Shown piece after piece: positions 25,901 through 36,227 of a stretch of DNA of 64,000 nucleotides. The position numbers were made by a program, and so were the translations under genes. The DNA comes from Plazaster borealis (taxonomy: Eukaryota; Echinodermata; Asteroidea; Forcipulatida; Labidiasteridae), in the NCBI GenBank assembly GCA_021014325.1, contig CM037474.1, positions 186,001 to 250,000 on the forward strand. Reading direction: 5' to 3'. The notes below the pieces were generated by a model. It did not search any database, was not told the origin of the DNA, and saw only the letters and a list, made by a program, of their open reading frames with translations. Every line of letters begins with the position of its first letter. Position 1 is the first letter of the stretch.

Positions 25901-28412
25901 ACCTGAATAACATAAACCATAGCACATAGATAAGAGAACAAAATATAGCCCACAGATAATGGAATAAAATGTACCTGTACTGTAGCAGCAACCAGCATCC
26001 GATGACATGCCGACAACGTCAGACTGCTCCAGTAGCAGCTACAGCCAACCTGAATAACATAATCAACCATAGTGCAGAATGATTAAGTAGTAGGGCCTAG
26101 GATTTATTTAGGATTTATTTAGTTTAAATTATTCATTAGGATTGATAAATTTCACACCAAGTAATTGGTCAATCATTGCAACCTTGTGCCAATGTTGAGT
26201 CTTTAAAAGGTTTTACTGCAAATAGTCTGGGTTTAAAAAGCATACAAAACAATTTCAGTTGTGAATCAATGTATACTTTTTACAGATTTATGTTCAACTC
26301 CACAGAGGAAACACAGAAGAAATCTTACCATCCAGTTCCATCATTGAACCCAGTTATTATGGATGTCAGTCCTTATACGCCATGACGTCACTTCATCTTC
26401 ACAGTCCTGAAGAACAATTCAAATTTCACTTTTTGACAAATGATAACCTTACACATACTTCTTCCAAGGACACTTAATACAAGCTACAAATAGGCCCTAC
26501 TTCTATAAAACAAATATTAAGTGGGACATGACGCACCTTGTGAAAATTTATCAAAATGATATTACTTCGCAATGATATAGTAGGAATGAAGTTTACCTGT
26601 AGCAACCAGCTTGATTCGATGAAAGGCCGATTCTGGCAACGTCAGACTGCTCCAGTAGATGCCACAGTAGCAGATACAGCCAACCTGAATAACATAAACC
26701 ATAGCACATAGATAAGAGAACAAAATATAGCCCACAGATAATGGAATAAAATGTACCTGTACTGTAGCAGCAACCAGCATCCGATGACATGCCGACAACG
26801 TCAGACTGCTCCAGTAGCAGCTACAGCCAACCTGAATAACATAATCAACCACAGTGCAGAATGATTAAGTAGTAGGGCCTAGGATTTATTTAGGATTTAT
26901 TTAGTTTAAATTATTCGTTTAGGATTGATAAAGTTCACACCAAGTAATTGGTCAATCATTGCAACCTTGTGCCAATGTTGAGTCTTTAAAAGGTTTTACT
27001 GCAAATAGTCTGGGTTTAAAAAGCATACAAAACAATTTCAGTTGTGAATCAATGTATACTTTTTACAGATTTATGTTCAACTCCACAGAGGAAACACAGA
27101 AGAAATCTTACCATCCAGTTCCATCATTGAACCCAGTTATTATGGATGTCAGTCCTTATACGCCATGACGTCACTTCATCTTCACAGTCCTGAAGAACAA
27201 TTCAAATTTCACTTTTTGACAAATGATAACCTTACACATACTTCTTCCAAGGACACTTAATACAAGCTACAAATAGGCCCTACTTCTATAAAACAAATAT
27301 TAAGTGGGACATGACGCACCTTGTGAAAATTTATCAAAATGATATTACTTCGCAATGATATAGTAGGAATGAAGTTTACCTGTAGCAACCAGCTTGATTC
27401 GATGAAAGGCCGATTCTGGCAACGTCAGACTGCTCCAGTAGATGCCACAGTAGCAGATACAGCCAACCTGAATAACATAAACCATAGCACATAGATAAGA
27501 GAACAAAATATAGCCCACAGATAATGGAATAAAATGTACCTGTACTGTAGCAGCAACCAGCATCCGATGACATGCCGACAACGTCAGACTGCTCCAGTAG
27601 CAGCTACAGCCAACCTGAATAACATAATCAACCATAGTGCAGAATGATTAAGTAGTAGGGCCTAGGATTTATTTAGGATTTATTTAGTTTAAATTATTCG
27701 TTTAGGATTGATAAATTTCACACCAAGTAATTGGTCAATCATTGCAACCTTGTGCCAATGTTGAGTCTTTAAAAGGTTTTACTGCAAATAGTCTGGGTTT
27801 AAAAAGCATACAAAACAATTTCAGTTGTGAATCAATGTATACTTTTTACAGATTTATGTTCAACTCCACAGAGGAAACACAGAAGAAATCTTACCATCCA
27901 GTTCCATCATTGAACCCAGTTATTATGGATGTCAGTCCTTATACGCCATGACGTCACTTCATCTTCACAGTCCTGAAGAACAATTCAAATTTCACTTTTT
28001 GACAAATGATAACCTTACACATACTTCTTCCAAGGACACTTAATACAAGCTACAAATAGGCCCTACTTCTATAAAACAAATATTAAGTGGGACATGACGC
28101 ACCTTGTGAAAATTTATCAAAATGATATTACTTCGCAATGATATAGTAGGAATGAAGTTTACCTGTAGCAACCAGCTTGATTCGATGAAAGGCCGATTCT
28201 GGCAACGTCAGACTGCTCCAGTAGATGCCACAGTAGCAGATACAGCCAACCTGAATAACATAAACCATAACACATAGATAAGAGAACAAAATTTAGCCCA
28301 CAGATAATGGAATAAAATGTACCTGTACTGTAGCAGCAACCAGCATCCGATGGATCCGATGACATGCCGACAACGTCAGACTGCTCCAGTAGCAGCTATA
28401 GCCAACCTGAAT
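22919..28412 (+). repeat. 782-bp tandem array, seven full copies
   Basis: The marker agaatgattaagtagtagg starts the units; a 69-codon frame recurs at 23038, 23821, 24613, 25395, 26176, 26959 and 27742, spacings 781 to 792 bp. Copies are nearly identical; copies starting near 23700 and 27622 share a tggatccgat insertion. Each holds one TGACGTCA. On the minus strand each has two segments with acceptor-like TTATTCAG and donor-like CAG/GTAAAC or CAG/GTACAT borders. No protein family is recognised; the frames look secondary to high conservation. Confidence 0.95.
23245..23252. promoter_or_regulatory. CRE palindrome TGACGTCA, one per 782-bp copy
   Basis: A perfect consensus cAMP-response element (CREB/ATF family site) lies in CATGACGTCACTTCATC. 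It is kept in all seven full copies (next near 24028, 24820, 25602, 26383, 27166 and 27949). Whether it is used is unknown; no promoter was recognised nearby. Confidence 0.4.
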
Positions 28413-28953
28413 AACATTAACAATGATTAAATAGTAGGATTGATTAAGTTTATTATTTTGTTTTTTATTTTAACAGACTGCCAACACCCTTTCAATTTAA
28501 TCTTTAGTTTTCAAAACCAATGCTTTTTTTCACCAAAACACAAATGAAACAAACTGTCACATCATTTGAAAGTGAATATGACACAATCTAGAATGACATA
28601 AGGCACACTCTGCACTTGAACATTAAGCTGCGGGAAAGAGATGTCATCTTGAAATTCTATTCTTTAACTTTATGATAATTGGATGCAAGTGTATACATTT
28701 GGTTTGCGGTAACACCATGTGTATATATACTTTACTGTGTAGATTTTTGTTCTTTGAGAACTTGTCTTGCTATTTATTCTACTGCCACGGAGCAGAAAAG
28801 AACTGTCCTGCTTATTTAAACTACTACCTGGGCAGAAGGTGGGAAGGTGGGAAGGTGGTCTGGACTACTACTTTCGCTTATTGGATCGAGGGGACTTCTC
28901 ATTATTAACTTCACTACCACGGAGTGAATTCTTAATTGGTCTCAACATTTAGA
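28413..28953. other. Non-coding spacer
   Basis: AT-rich sequence between the 782-bp array and the unidentified open frame. Short frames only; a small ggtgggaaggtgggaaggtgg triplication lies near 28839. Confidence 0.5.
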
Positions 28954-29634
28954 CTAGCTTGCTGTAGTCATCATCAAGTGGTTAAAGTTTTTTTTAAAGA
29001 GTTCAGGTACGCAGGGTAATGTCCAGCAATTAAGCACACTGAACTCAAGCTTCTTTTTCATGACCTGGCATTCACTGCATTGATTTCCAATAGAAAGAAA
29101 TCTCCAACCAGGAGTAGGCCTACACATAGGTACCTGTGATGAGGGCAGAGATGGTTTTTGTATTTGATGCAAATTTCCACAGGCAACTTGGAGGCAAGCA
29201 ACTGCAGTGCTTGCTACAGGATCACTTTGGTAGCACATGAGTAATTTTTCAAACAGTGTCTTACGACGATCCCCAAGAAAAATATGTGAACATTCAAATG
29301 TGAATGCCTTTTCTTCTTGGAGATTGCCTGAAACTGGTTGCCTGTAAATTGCATCGTGTGACATGGGCCTTAGATGTTTTTTTGAATAAAGTACCTGGCC
29401 CCCATCGAAAAATATTGGCACTACATATACTTTCATTATTATTATCTCACTATAACCCAAGGACTGCCACTTCAAGGTGAGGGCTACACTTAACTGACTT
29501 AGCTGTCGACCCAAATCAACTGTCACCTGGGGCTTGTTGCCACCTACTCCCGGGGCTGAAACAGGGGTTACCCCCCCCTCACAGTCCGTAAGGATGTAGG
29601 CATGGGTATCATCCACTAGGGTATCATCCACTGG
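28954..29634 (-). CDS. Unidentified open frame or large exon, 226 codons
   Basis: The longest open frame in the window that is neither repeat nor LINE. The minus strand is open from just after an acceptor-like CTCTAACAG at 29635 to a stop at 28954, without a usable ATG at the start (first codons PVDDTLVDDTHAYIL). Sequence such as LKWQSLGYSEIIIMKVYVVP and TFECSHIFLGDRRKTLFEKL is of mixed, globular-looking composition. A possible donor CAG/GTACCT near 29141 would end an exon earlier. The first codons hold a 15-bp direct duplication (GTGGATGATACCCTA type). No domain recognised; it could be an exon of an unknown gene or a transposon remnant. Confidence 0.35.
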   Translation of the reverse strand, partial: PVDDTLVDDTHAYILTDCEGGVTPVSAPGVGGNKPQVTVDLGRQLSQLSVALTLKWQSLGYSEIIIMKVYVVPIFFDGGQVLYSKKHLRPMSHDAIYRQPVSGNLQEEKAFTFECSHIFLGDRRKTLFEKLLMCYQSDPVASTAVACLQVACGNLHQIQKPSLPSSQVPMCRPTPGWRFLSIGNQCSECQVMKKKLEFSVLNCWTLPCVPELFKKNFNHLMMTTAS

Positions 29635-32600
29635 CTGTTAGAGTAGAATGCACTACCTTCCCAACTTACCTTGTTAGGTCAGTTTTAACGCTAGACTCAA
29701 CAAATTTGGGAAAGACGACTGTTGTCCACTGAGTCTGTACACCCATCAGATGTCATCTTAGCCCTTGCTCACAGCATGCCACCATCGCGGTAAACAAAAC
29801 AAAACAAAATAATACACATCGATAATCTCAATTCAATGCAAATATTTTGAGGTTATTTGAGGTGCATGGAAATGGTTGTTATAGGATATAGTGTGATTAA
29901 TCAGTGGATTAGAGATGATGCAATATGAAAAAAGGGAGGTGGAGAAAATATGTTAGCTTGTTAATATCATGCAGAGTTATTTGGTGCAAGTGTGTTGTGC
30001 TCAAGTGAGGGATGGAAACATTTCTTGCGATTTCTTGCGACTCCAATCCAACTCGACAAACTGGACTACGGTCCATTCTCTGTGTGCGTATGATGAGGTG
30101 ACCTGAAAAGAAAAAAAATCAAATCAATGCACTTTCCAGGATTAAAAATTAAACACCATACTAACAGTCTCAATACATAACTGGCATGACAGCACATCCT
30201 TTGCTTTAATGTTTTCGGGAAATTACTAATCACATGGGATTAAGACACTTTCCCAACATACAAAAGGAATGTCAATCATTCTGCCTAGATAGTGGATGGG
30301 GTTCATTCTGTGCAGGCAAGCCAAAGAGGGTAATCCCATTTATTTAATTTTTTTACCAACATTTTTGGTATGAAAGTTGAGGAAATATTGAAGTAGGATA
30401 TCACCTAAGGGGTCATTTCTGACTAATAGGTAGTTAAAAAGTAGTTAAGTACAACAAAAATTATGCTTGCCAGAATATGGTTACCAGCCAAACTACCATG
30501 CCAGGTGTTGGCATTGGGTCAAGAGAGCAAGATTATGTATAGATTTCTCAATACGATTTTTGATGTCTAATACAGTGTCGAGAATAAGTCCATAGTGCAC
30601 CCAGAATTTGTACCAGTATTGGACGAATACTCAGATGTTCCACAACTTATCCTATCTGGCTTAATGTGAATGTTATCAATTTTAAGGTTGATTAGATTGA
30701 AAATTGGATATGTTGGCCAACTTTACTATTTTCAGCACAAAAATAATATCAAGATACATTACTTATTGACAAACTAATGACCTGGCACTATCGGTAATCT
30801 AGTCTTAACCCAAACTAATACAAACTTCATGGGGATAGAGGATGGCAGACTTGGAAACAAAATCATATTTTTATCAAAAATTTCACTAATTAGCATCAAT
30901 ACAAAATGTCAAGAAGATGCCTGCCCTAGTCAGTGTTTGAAGTGTCAGGCCTGCTCTAAGTTGCAACTTAAAAATGACAGTTATTAATTTGGTTGGCTTA
31001 TTTGGAAATGGAACAAGAGCCAAGTCTGCACACAAAAATTATATCTTGAGGCTTACATGTACATTGTACATTAACAAACTGATGACCCAGCACTACGTGT
31101 AGCCTACTACTAATTCGAATCTAAACCACTACAAGTGTTGTACGCAAAGCGGGTTTCCCAACTTGAAATAGACTTTGAAAAGCAACAAAATGTCACTATA
31201 CAAATAAAAATATTCATCCGATGTATGCCTAAGACAGTGCTTAATATTGAAATATAAACCATACATTATAGAACAGCTGCACATGGATAGTCTCAAATTT
31301 CAGGAGCAAGATTTTAAGGTCAATGTAAAGGCAAAACAAAAAATTAACAATCTGTTCTGTTTGTTTGGGGGGGGGGGCTTTCAAGACAATTTTACTGAAT
31401 AATTTAGTCTACAAAAAAAATTAAAATAAAAAACCCCCAAACACAATAATAGTATTTTTAGAAATTCATTAAAACAAAGTTTTTGCATTTTTTCAGCGAG
31501 TTAAAAAAAAAAAAACAACAACAACAACAAAGATAGACATTGACACTTGTCTGTTTGCCATGGACTCCTTAGGAAATACATTTTATGCAAAAAATAGTTA
31601 ATGGCCAGATGTTTCGACCCCAGCAGAGTTCAAAGGCTTAAAGGCTAAAATACATTTTATGCGCACATTACTATGTAAAATGAGGTTGAGAAAACCATCC
31701 TAGATGTGATCGCTCAGCTATAATGACAAAAATGGGCATGAATGCTGCCACTGCAGCAGAGTAGAGTGGAAAGATAAGTAAATTTACCAAAATATGTCAT
31801 TTTTACATTTCCGGCAATTTCTCTACATAACTTATAATTGGAAACTGACGATCAATACAAAGTCCTGACAAAGTAAGGTTTGGATTGCCCATGCAGGTTG
31901 GTCTATCACTAATTAGAACTTTTTAATAAAAATACCTTAGTTCCTTTAAAGGTATTTTGTACACTTTTGGTAACACCTCAAAATCAGTGTCCACATTTTG
32001 TGTGATTCAACATATGCATGAACAAACAAACCTGTGAAAGTTTGAGCTTAATTGGTCATCAAGGTCACGAGAAAATAGTGAAAAGTCCAAACTCCCTTTC
32101 ACTTCAACAAGTATGTAGGACTAAGTAAAAATTGAGGACTTGACAAAAACTATTCCTGCAGTAAAAATTAGGCACTTGTCTCAATACCTTGGCAACCACA
32201 TTCTACACTCACCAAGTCCCTAGAGTAACATTCGCTGTCTGTCTACCCCCACCAACCCCAACATCAACTTCATTTGTAAAATGTAAATGTGGACTTAAAA
32301 CGGGTGAAGTAAAAATGATAAACTATTAAAAAACGTTTTTTTTTCCTGGTCATCAATGAAGTACCAAAAAGATACAATAAAAAAGAAATCATTCTATGTC
32401 ACCACAGGTCATCACTGAATCAAGTAAAAACTTCAATGAGACTAAATAATATTCTTAACTTGAACGCAAGGAATGTTTTATATCAAGTTTCTTCTTCCCT
32501 TTCGTCTGACTGGGCCGAGGGAAAGAACAAATGCATCCCAGTATCTTGCAATTGTTTCACTTTAGTCCAACGAACATACCACACCTACTACAGTGCACAT

Positions 32601-32678
32601 TTTGATAAAGTTTATTCATAAAATGAATATCACACGTACATTGTGCTTGACGGAGAATATGGACGCTTCCTTTGCTAG
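29635..32678. other. Non-coding stretch
   Basis: No gene recognised. 31945-32115 is a dispersed MITE-like repeat related to 39922-40214 (TGTACACTTTTGGTAA, TTGTGTGATTCAACATATGC, GTCACGAGAAAATAGTG). There is a G run at 31371-31378 and an A/CAA-rich tract at 31505-31530. Confidence 0.5.
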
Positions 32679-32948
32679 ATGAACCCACGAATTCTCACCA
32701 CTACAACAGGAGGGGATGACGGCTATGTCGTTTCTTGCAGTCGTCGTGTTTCAACTAAACTTAAACGCACGTGCACGACGTCTTATAAAGAAAATCGCCA
32801 CACAATGGGACAAAAGACCATTCACTCGCTCAAACCGAGAAAGCACATTCCTTACGAACCACTCCCTTCAAGCATGGAGGAAGGAATAGACTTTCCTCCA
32901 TGCTTCTATAGTGCAGAAGATAGGACTAGAATACTTCTTGAACTATAG
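32679..32948 (+). other. Unassigned 89-codon frame with 13-bp perfect hairpin
   Basis: An ATG-to-stop frame (MNPRILTTTTGGDD start, RTRILLEL end) in a locally CpG-richer stretch. It contains a hairpin with perfect arms AAGCATGGAGGAA (32870-32882) and TTCCTCCATGCTT (32893-32905). No family recognised. The hairpin inside it argues for non-coding or transposon origin. Confidence 0.2.
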
Positions 32949-32964
32949 GCCATGAGCCTTAATG

Positions 32965-33105
32965 GACCAGCCATTCTGTGAAAGGGGTGTTACAAGAGGT
33001 TTCGGAGCACACCGCGTTGTCTTTATTTGTGCGCTATGAACAGCGGTGCCCATGCGCCGCGATAAAATGAGGCAAGGTAACACCCCTTTCAAAGAATGGT
33101 TGGTC
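32965..33105. mobile_element. 141-bp foldback element, 29-bp arms
   Basis: Arms 32965-32993 and 33077-33105 (GACCAGCCATTCTGTGAAAG then GGGTGTTAC, and its complement) match at about 27 of 29 positions. The 83-bp interior is GC-rich and partly self-complementary (GTGCGC, GCGCCGCG). No target duplication was identified. Confidence 0.7.
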
Positions 33106-33479
33106 GGCGCATTCGGGTTCAGCGTTGAGTGTGCTTTGTTGAAAGCAAAACAGCTGCGACTATTTAAAAATAAATTTCATTTGCACGTAATTCAGCAAAA
33201 GTGATGCGCTAGCATAGTGAATGTATGTACAGTGTGTTGAGAAAATTTTAAGTGAGTAGTACAAAGGAAACTTAAGTTGGTGCTGCCTGAAGACCAGAAA
33301 ATTTTGAACTATATCAATGACCATTGAAAACGCATAACATTACGGACGGAGGCCTAAGTGACTCCATTGGCTCACGGGTTAGTAGACTTACTTGAAAACA
33401 AGTGTTTCCAAACAACGGCGCACCCAGGATTATATCTTAAGGGGCTCAAAGAAATGTAACGGGGTGGGGTCCGAGATTT

Positions 33480-33614
33480 TTTTTTTCCACAAACTTTTTG
33501 TCCCCCATACGGCGAACTGTATACAAACTTCTTTTGATAGCGCCCTCTTTTGAATCATCCTCCTCCAGCCAATGTTAATTTCCCGTATGGGGACACAAAG
33601 TTCGTAGGAAAAAA
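33480..33614. mobile_element. 135-bp foldback element, about 33-bp arms
   Basis: TTTTTTTCCACAAACTTTTT then GTCCCCCATACGG (33480-33512) pairs with CCGTATGGGGACACAAAGTT and flank (33583-33614), allowing a few mismatches. It lies about 375 bp from the previous foldback but has a different sequence. Confidence 0.65.
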
Positions 33615-34468
33615 AGCTCTGAATTTTTGGCGTTTAGGGGTGAAAATTCAAGCCTCCGTAAGCCTAAAAAAAATATTTAAAAAATGACTGGAGAATAGAC
33701 ACACTTTTTAAGCACTTTTGATCCCGTATAAAAAACTTTTAAAAATTAGCCTACTTTAGATTGCTCAAATTGTGTTCCCCCTTTTTCTGACAATTGTTTC
33801 AAATTTGCTGTAACCGAGCAACATAATGATATTAATTGGTCTAAATCAATGTGCCCACTCACCCTCAATTGTGTCTGCCCCCCACCGCCCCCGCCCCCAT
33901 TTGTAATCTGGACATTAAACCAGTTTGTAACTTTACTTCAGATTATAGTATAAGTTTTACAATTATAAAACAGCATTATAATAACAAGAGTGCTGAAAAT
34001 GTCATATGGAAGCACAGAAGCAATTTCTTATTATGGACTTTGCTGGATCCCTTGCTCTGTGGTTGGATCCCTTCATATCTTTTGCAACTGACGCCTCATG
34101 GTTACACAAGTCATAAATCAGAAAGAAAGAGAAAGGAAGGTGCTATTTAATGATTAATTTATCACAAATAAAAACTTGAGAAAACTTCTTTTATTTTGCA
34201 ATTCATTTCCAGGGGCCATATCTTAAATTCAAATACAAAATAGGCCTATTTTAGTAATTCTAATAACAGTGGTGGGGGGCCCTTGATAAATGTAAGTTTT
34301 CTTTTTTGTTCACTTAATAAATAAGGCCTTGTCCTTAAGAAGGGCCCACTGAAATTATTGTAAAGTGCACCTTCATCGACTTGTTCATTTGGGAGACCTA
34401 AACTAGTTTAGTTTGCTTAGTTGAATGCAAAATGGGCCAACAAAAAGGCAACTAATAACCATCCGTTT
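33615..34468. other. Non-coding stretch
   Basis: No gene recognised. Short frames only; pyrimidine-rich around 33860-33900. Confidence 0.5.
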
Positions 34469-34469
34469 T

Positions 34470-34560
<91 letters not shown>

Positions 34561-34887
34561 TTATTTATTTATTTTATTTTTTATTTTATTTTTTAATTTT
34601 ATTTTTAATTTTTCATTTATTTATTTTATTTTATTTTTTTATTATTGTTATTTTTTATTTATTTATTTATTTATTTTTATTTTTATTTTTTTTATTATTT
34701 TTTTTTATTTTTATTTATTTATTTATTTATTCATTTATTTATTTTATTTTTTATTTTATTTTTTAATTTTATTTTTAATTTTTCATTTATTTATTTTATT
34801 TTATTTTTTTATTATTTTTATTTTTTATTTATTTATTTAGTTATTTTTATTTTTATTTTTTTTATTATTTTTTTTAATTTTTATTTA

Positions 34888-34918
<31 letters not shown>
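34469..34918 (+). repeat. Long (TTTA)n tract with T-rich variants and internal duplication
   Basis: About 90 bp of near-pure ATTT units, then T/A-only sequence. 34570-34735 and 34740-34905 are near-identical copies of about 170 bp. It ends in T(9)G(10). Phe/Leu/Ile/Tyr-rich frames over it are artefacts. Confidence 0.95.
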
Positions 34919-35859
34919 TTTGGGGGGGGGGGTGGGTTGGGATGCATAGCATATGGGCCCCACTTTAGTCTGTTCACAAATGATTCCCCACCAAATTGTT
35001 TTGTTTTTGTTTGTTTGGAAAGACGGTGCTTTTCTTATCTCACAGGCACACTACCTTACCAGTCCATTTTAATTTCAATTTAATTAATTTAGATTTTATT
35101 GTACTTGTTTTGTTTTTATCATACAAGTTTATATAAATTGTTTAAAGTTAATAAAATTTAATCAAACTTTTTGACCAGTAAGTTGTTATTGTCCCGTAAT
35201 GTTAGTTTTACTGTAGGCCTAAATCTTGTAATTTTTTCATTCAAGACCTTTTGCTGGGTGTACATTTTTATTGTAGGCTAATGCTTTCAAATCAATTCAA
35301 AAGCAGGACTTACAGTTTGCTGTGGTGAATGGGTTTATCGTTTGTAGGGGAACTTACATGTATACCCAGTTTTCCATTCTGCTTTATAATCTGTGTTGGT
35401 TAAAACAGACCATGCAATTTTAATATTAACTAGAGATTTAGTGGTTGTCAAACAAACACTATGTGTTCGGATGTCATTTGGGGTCAGAGTTGTGTTAATG
35501 TGTGAACTATTTCATTGAGTCGATGAAAAGATTGTTGATAGCTTTGAAATTTCAAAGAAGTAAAGTGTAAATCTATTACGTGTATACATTTAGTTTACAC
35601 GGGAAATAAATGCTAACGTTCCTACTTAAGACTGCATTGAGCTCTAGAACGTGTATTTATTGAACATCTGTGACAATTTTAATGTACATATTCATAAACT
35701 GTACTGATAGTTAGTTTACAAGACTTTTACTGACAATTCAAAAAAGAGCTTCTTAATATATATTTCTTTTACTTCCGGTTGGACAGGAAGCAAGGTCAAA
35801 TCATGTCATTACCAATTATACAGAACTTTCATACATAAAACATTCACAAAAAATGATAG
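34919..35859. other. Non-coding stretch before the LINE
   Basis: No gene recognised in this AT-rich segment. Confidence 0.5.
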
Positions 35860-36227
35860 TAAGTGTGCGCCGTACAGGCCGCCACGCACACTTTTTTGTC
35901 TCTGATTTCTGCACCTTTTTTGGCTCTCCACAACCTGATCCAGTTTTACTGAATGTTCCAAGTTCTTCAACTAACTTCCTGGACTTCGCTGGACAAACTT
36001 GAGAGCTTGTATCTTCTCATTCCTTGAGAAACTTGATGGTGAATATTTGAGATTTTTTTTTTTTTGCTAGCTGACTTCAGATATTGGTACTGCTATACCT
36101 CCATTGATATCTCTGTGCATCCAAGAGTGTCTCTGTAGAAAGGGGAGAGTCACAATAGGACACTCTGACAACAAAAGGATGATCTTCACTCCACTATTGT
36201 TGGACACAATCAGGTACTAATTGAACA

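Noticed and set aside
22919..28412. Tandem multigene family encoding a 69-residue protein
   Set aside because: Conservation of the frame is matched by conservation of the non-coding parts, there is no recognisable domain, and the opposite strand is equally open.
34421..34968. Hydrophobic membrane protein frames
   Set aside because: Translation of a TTTA/T-rich simple repeat.
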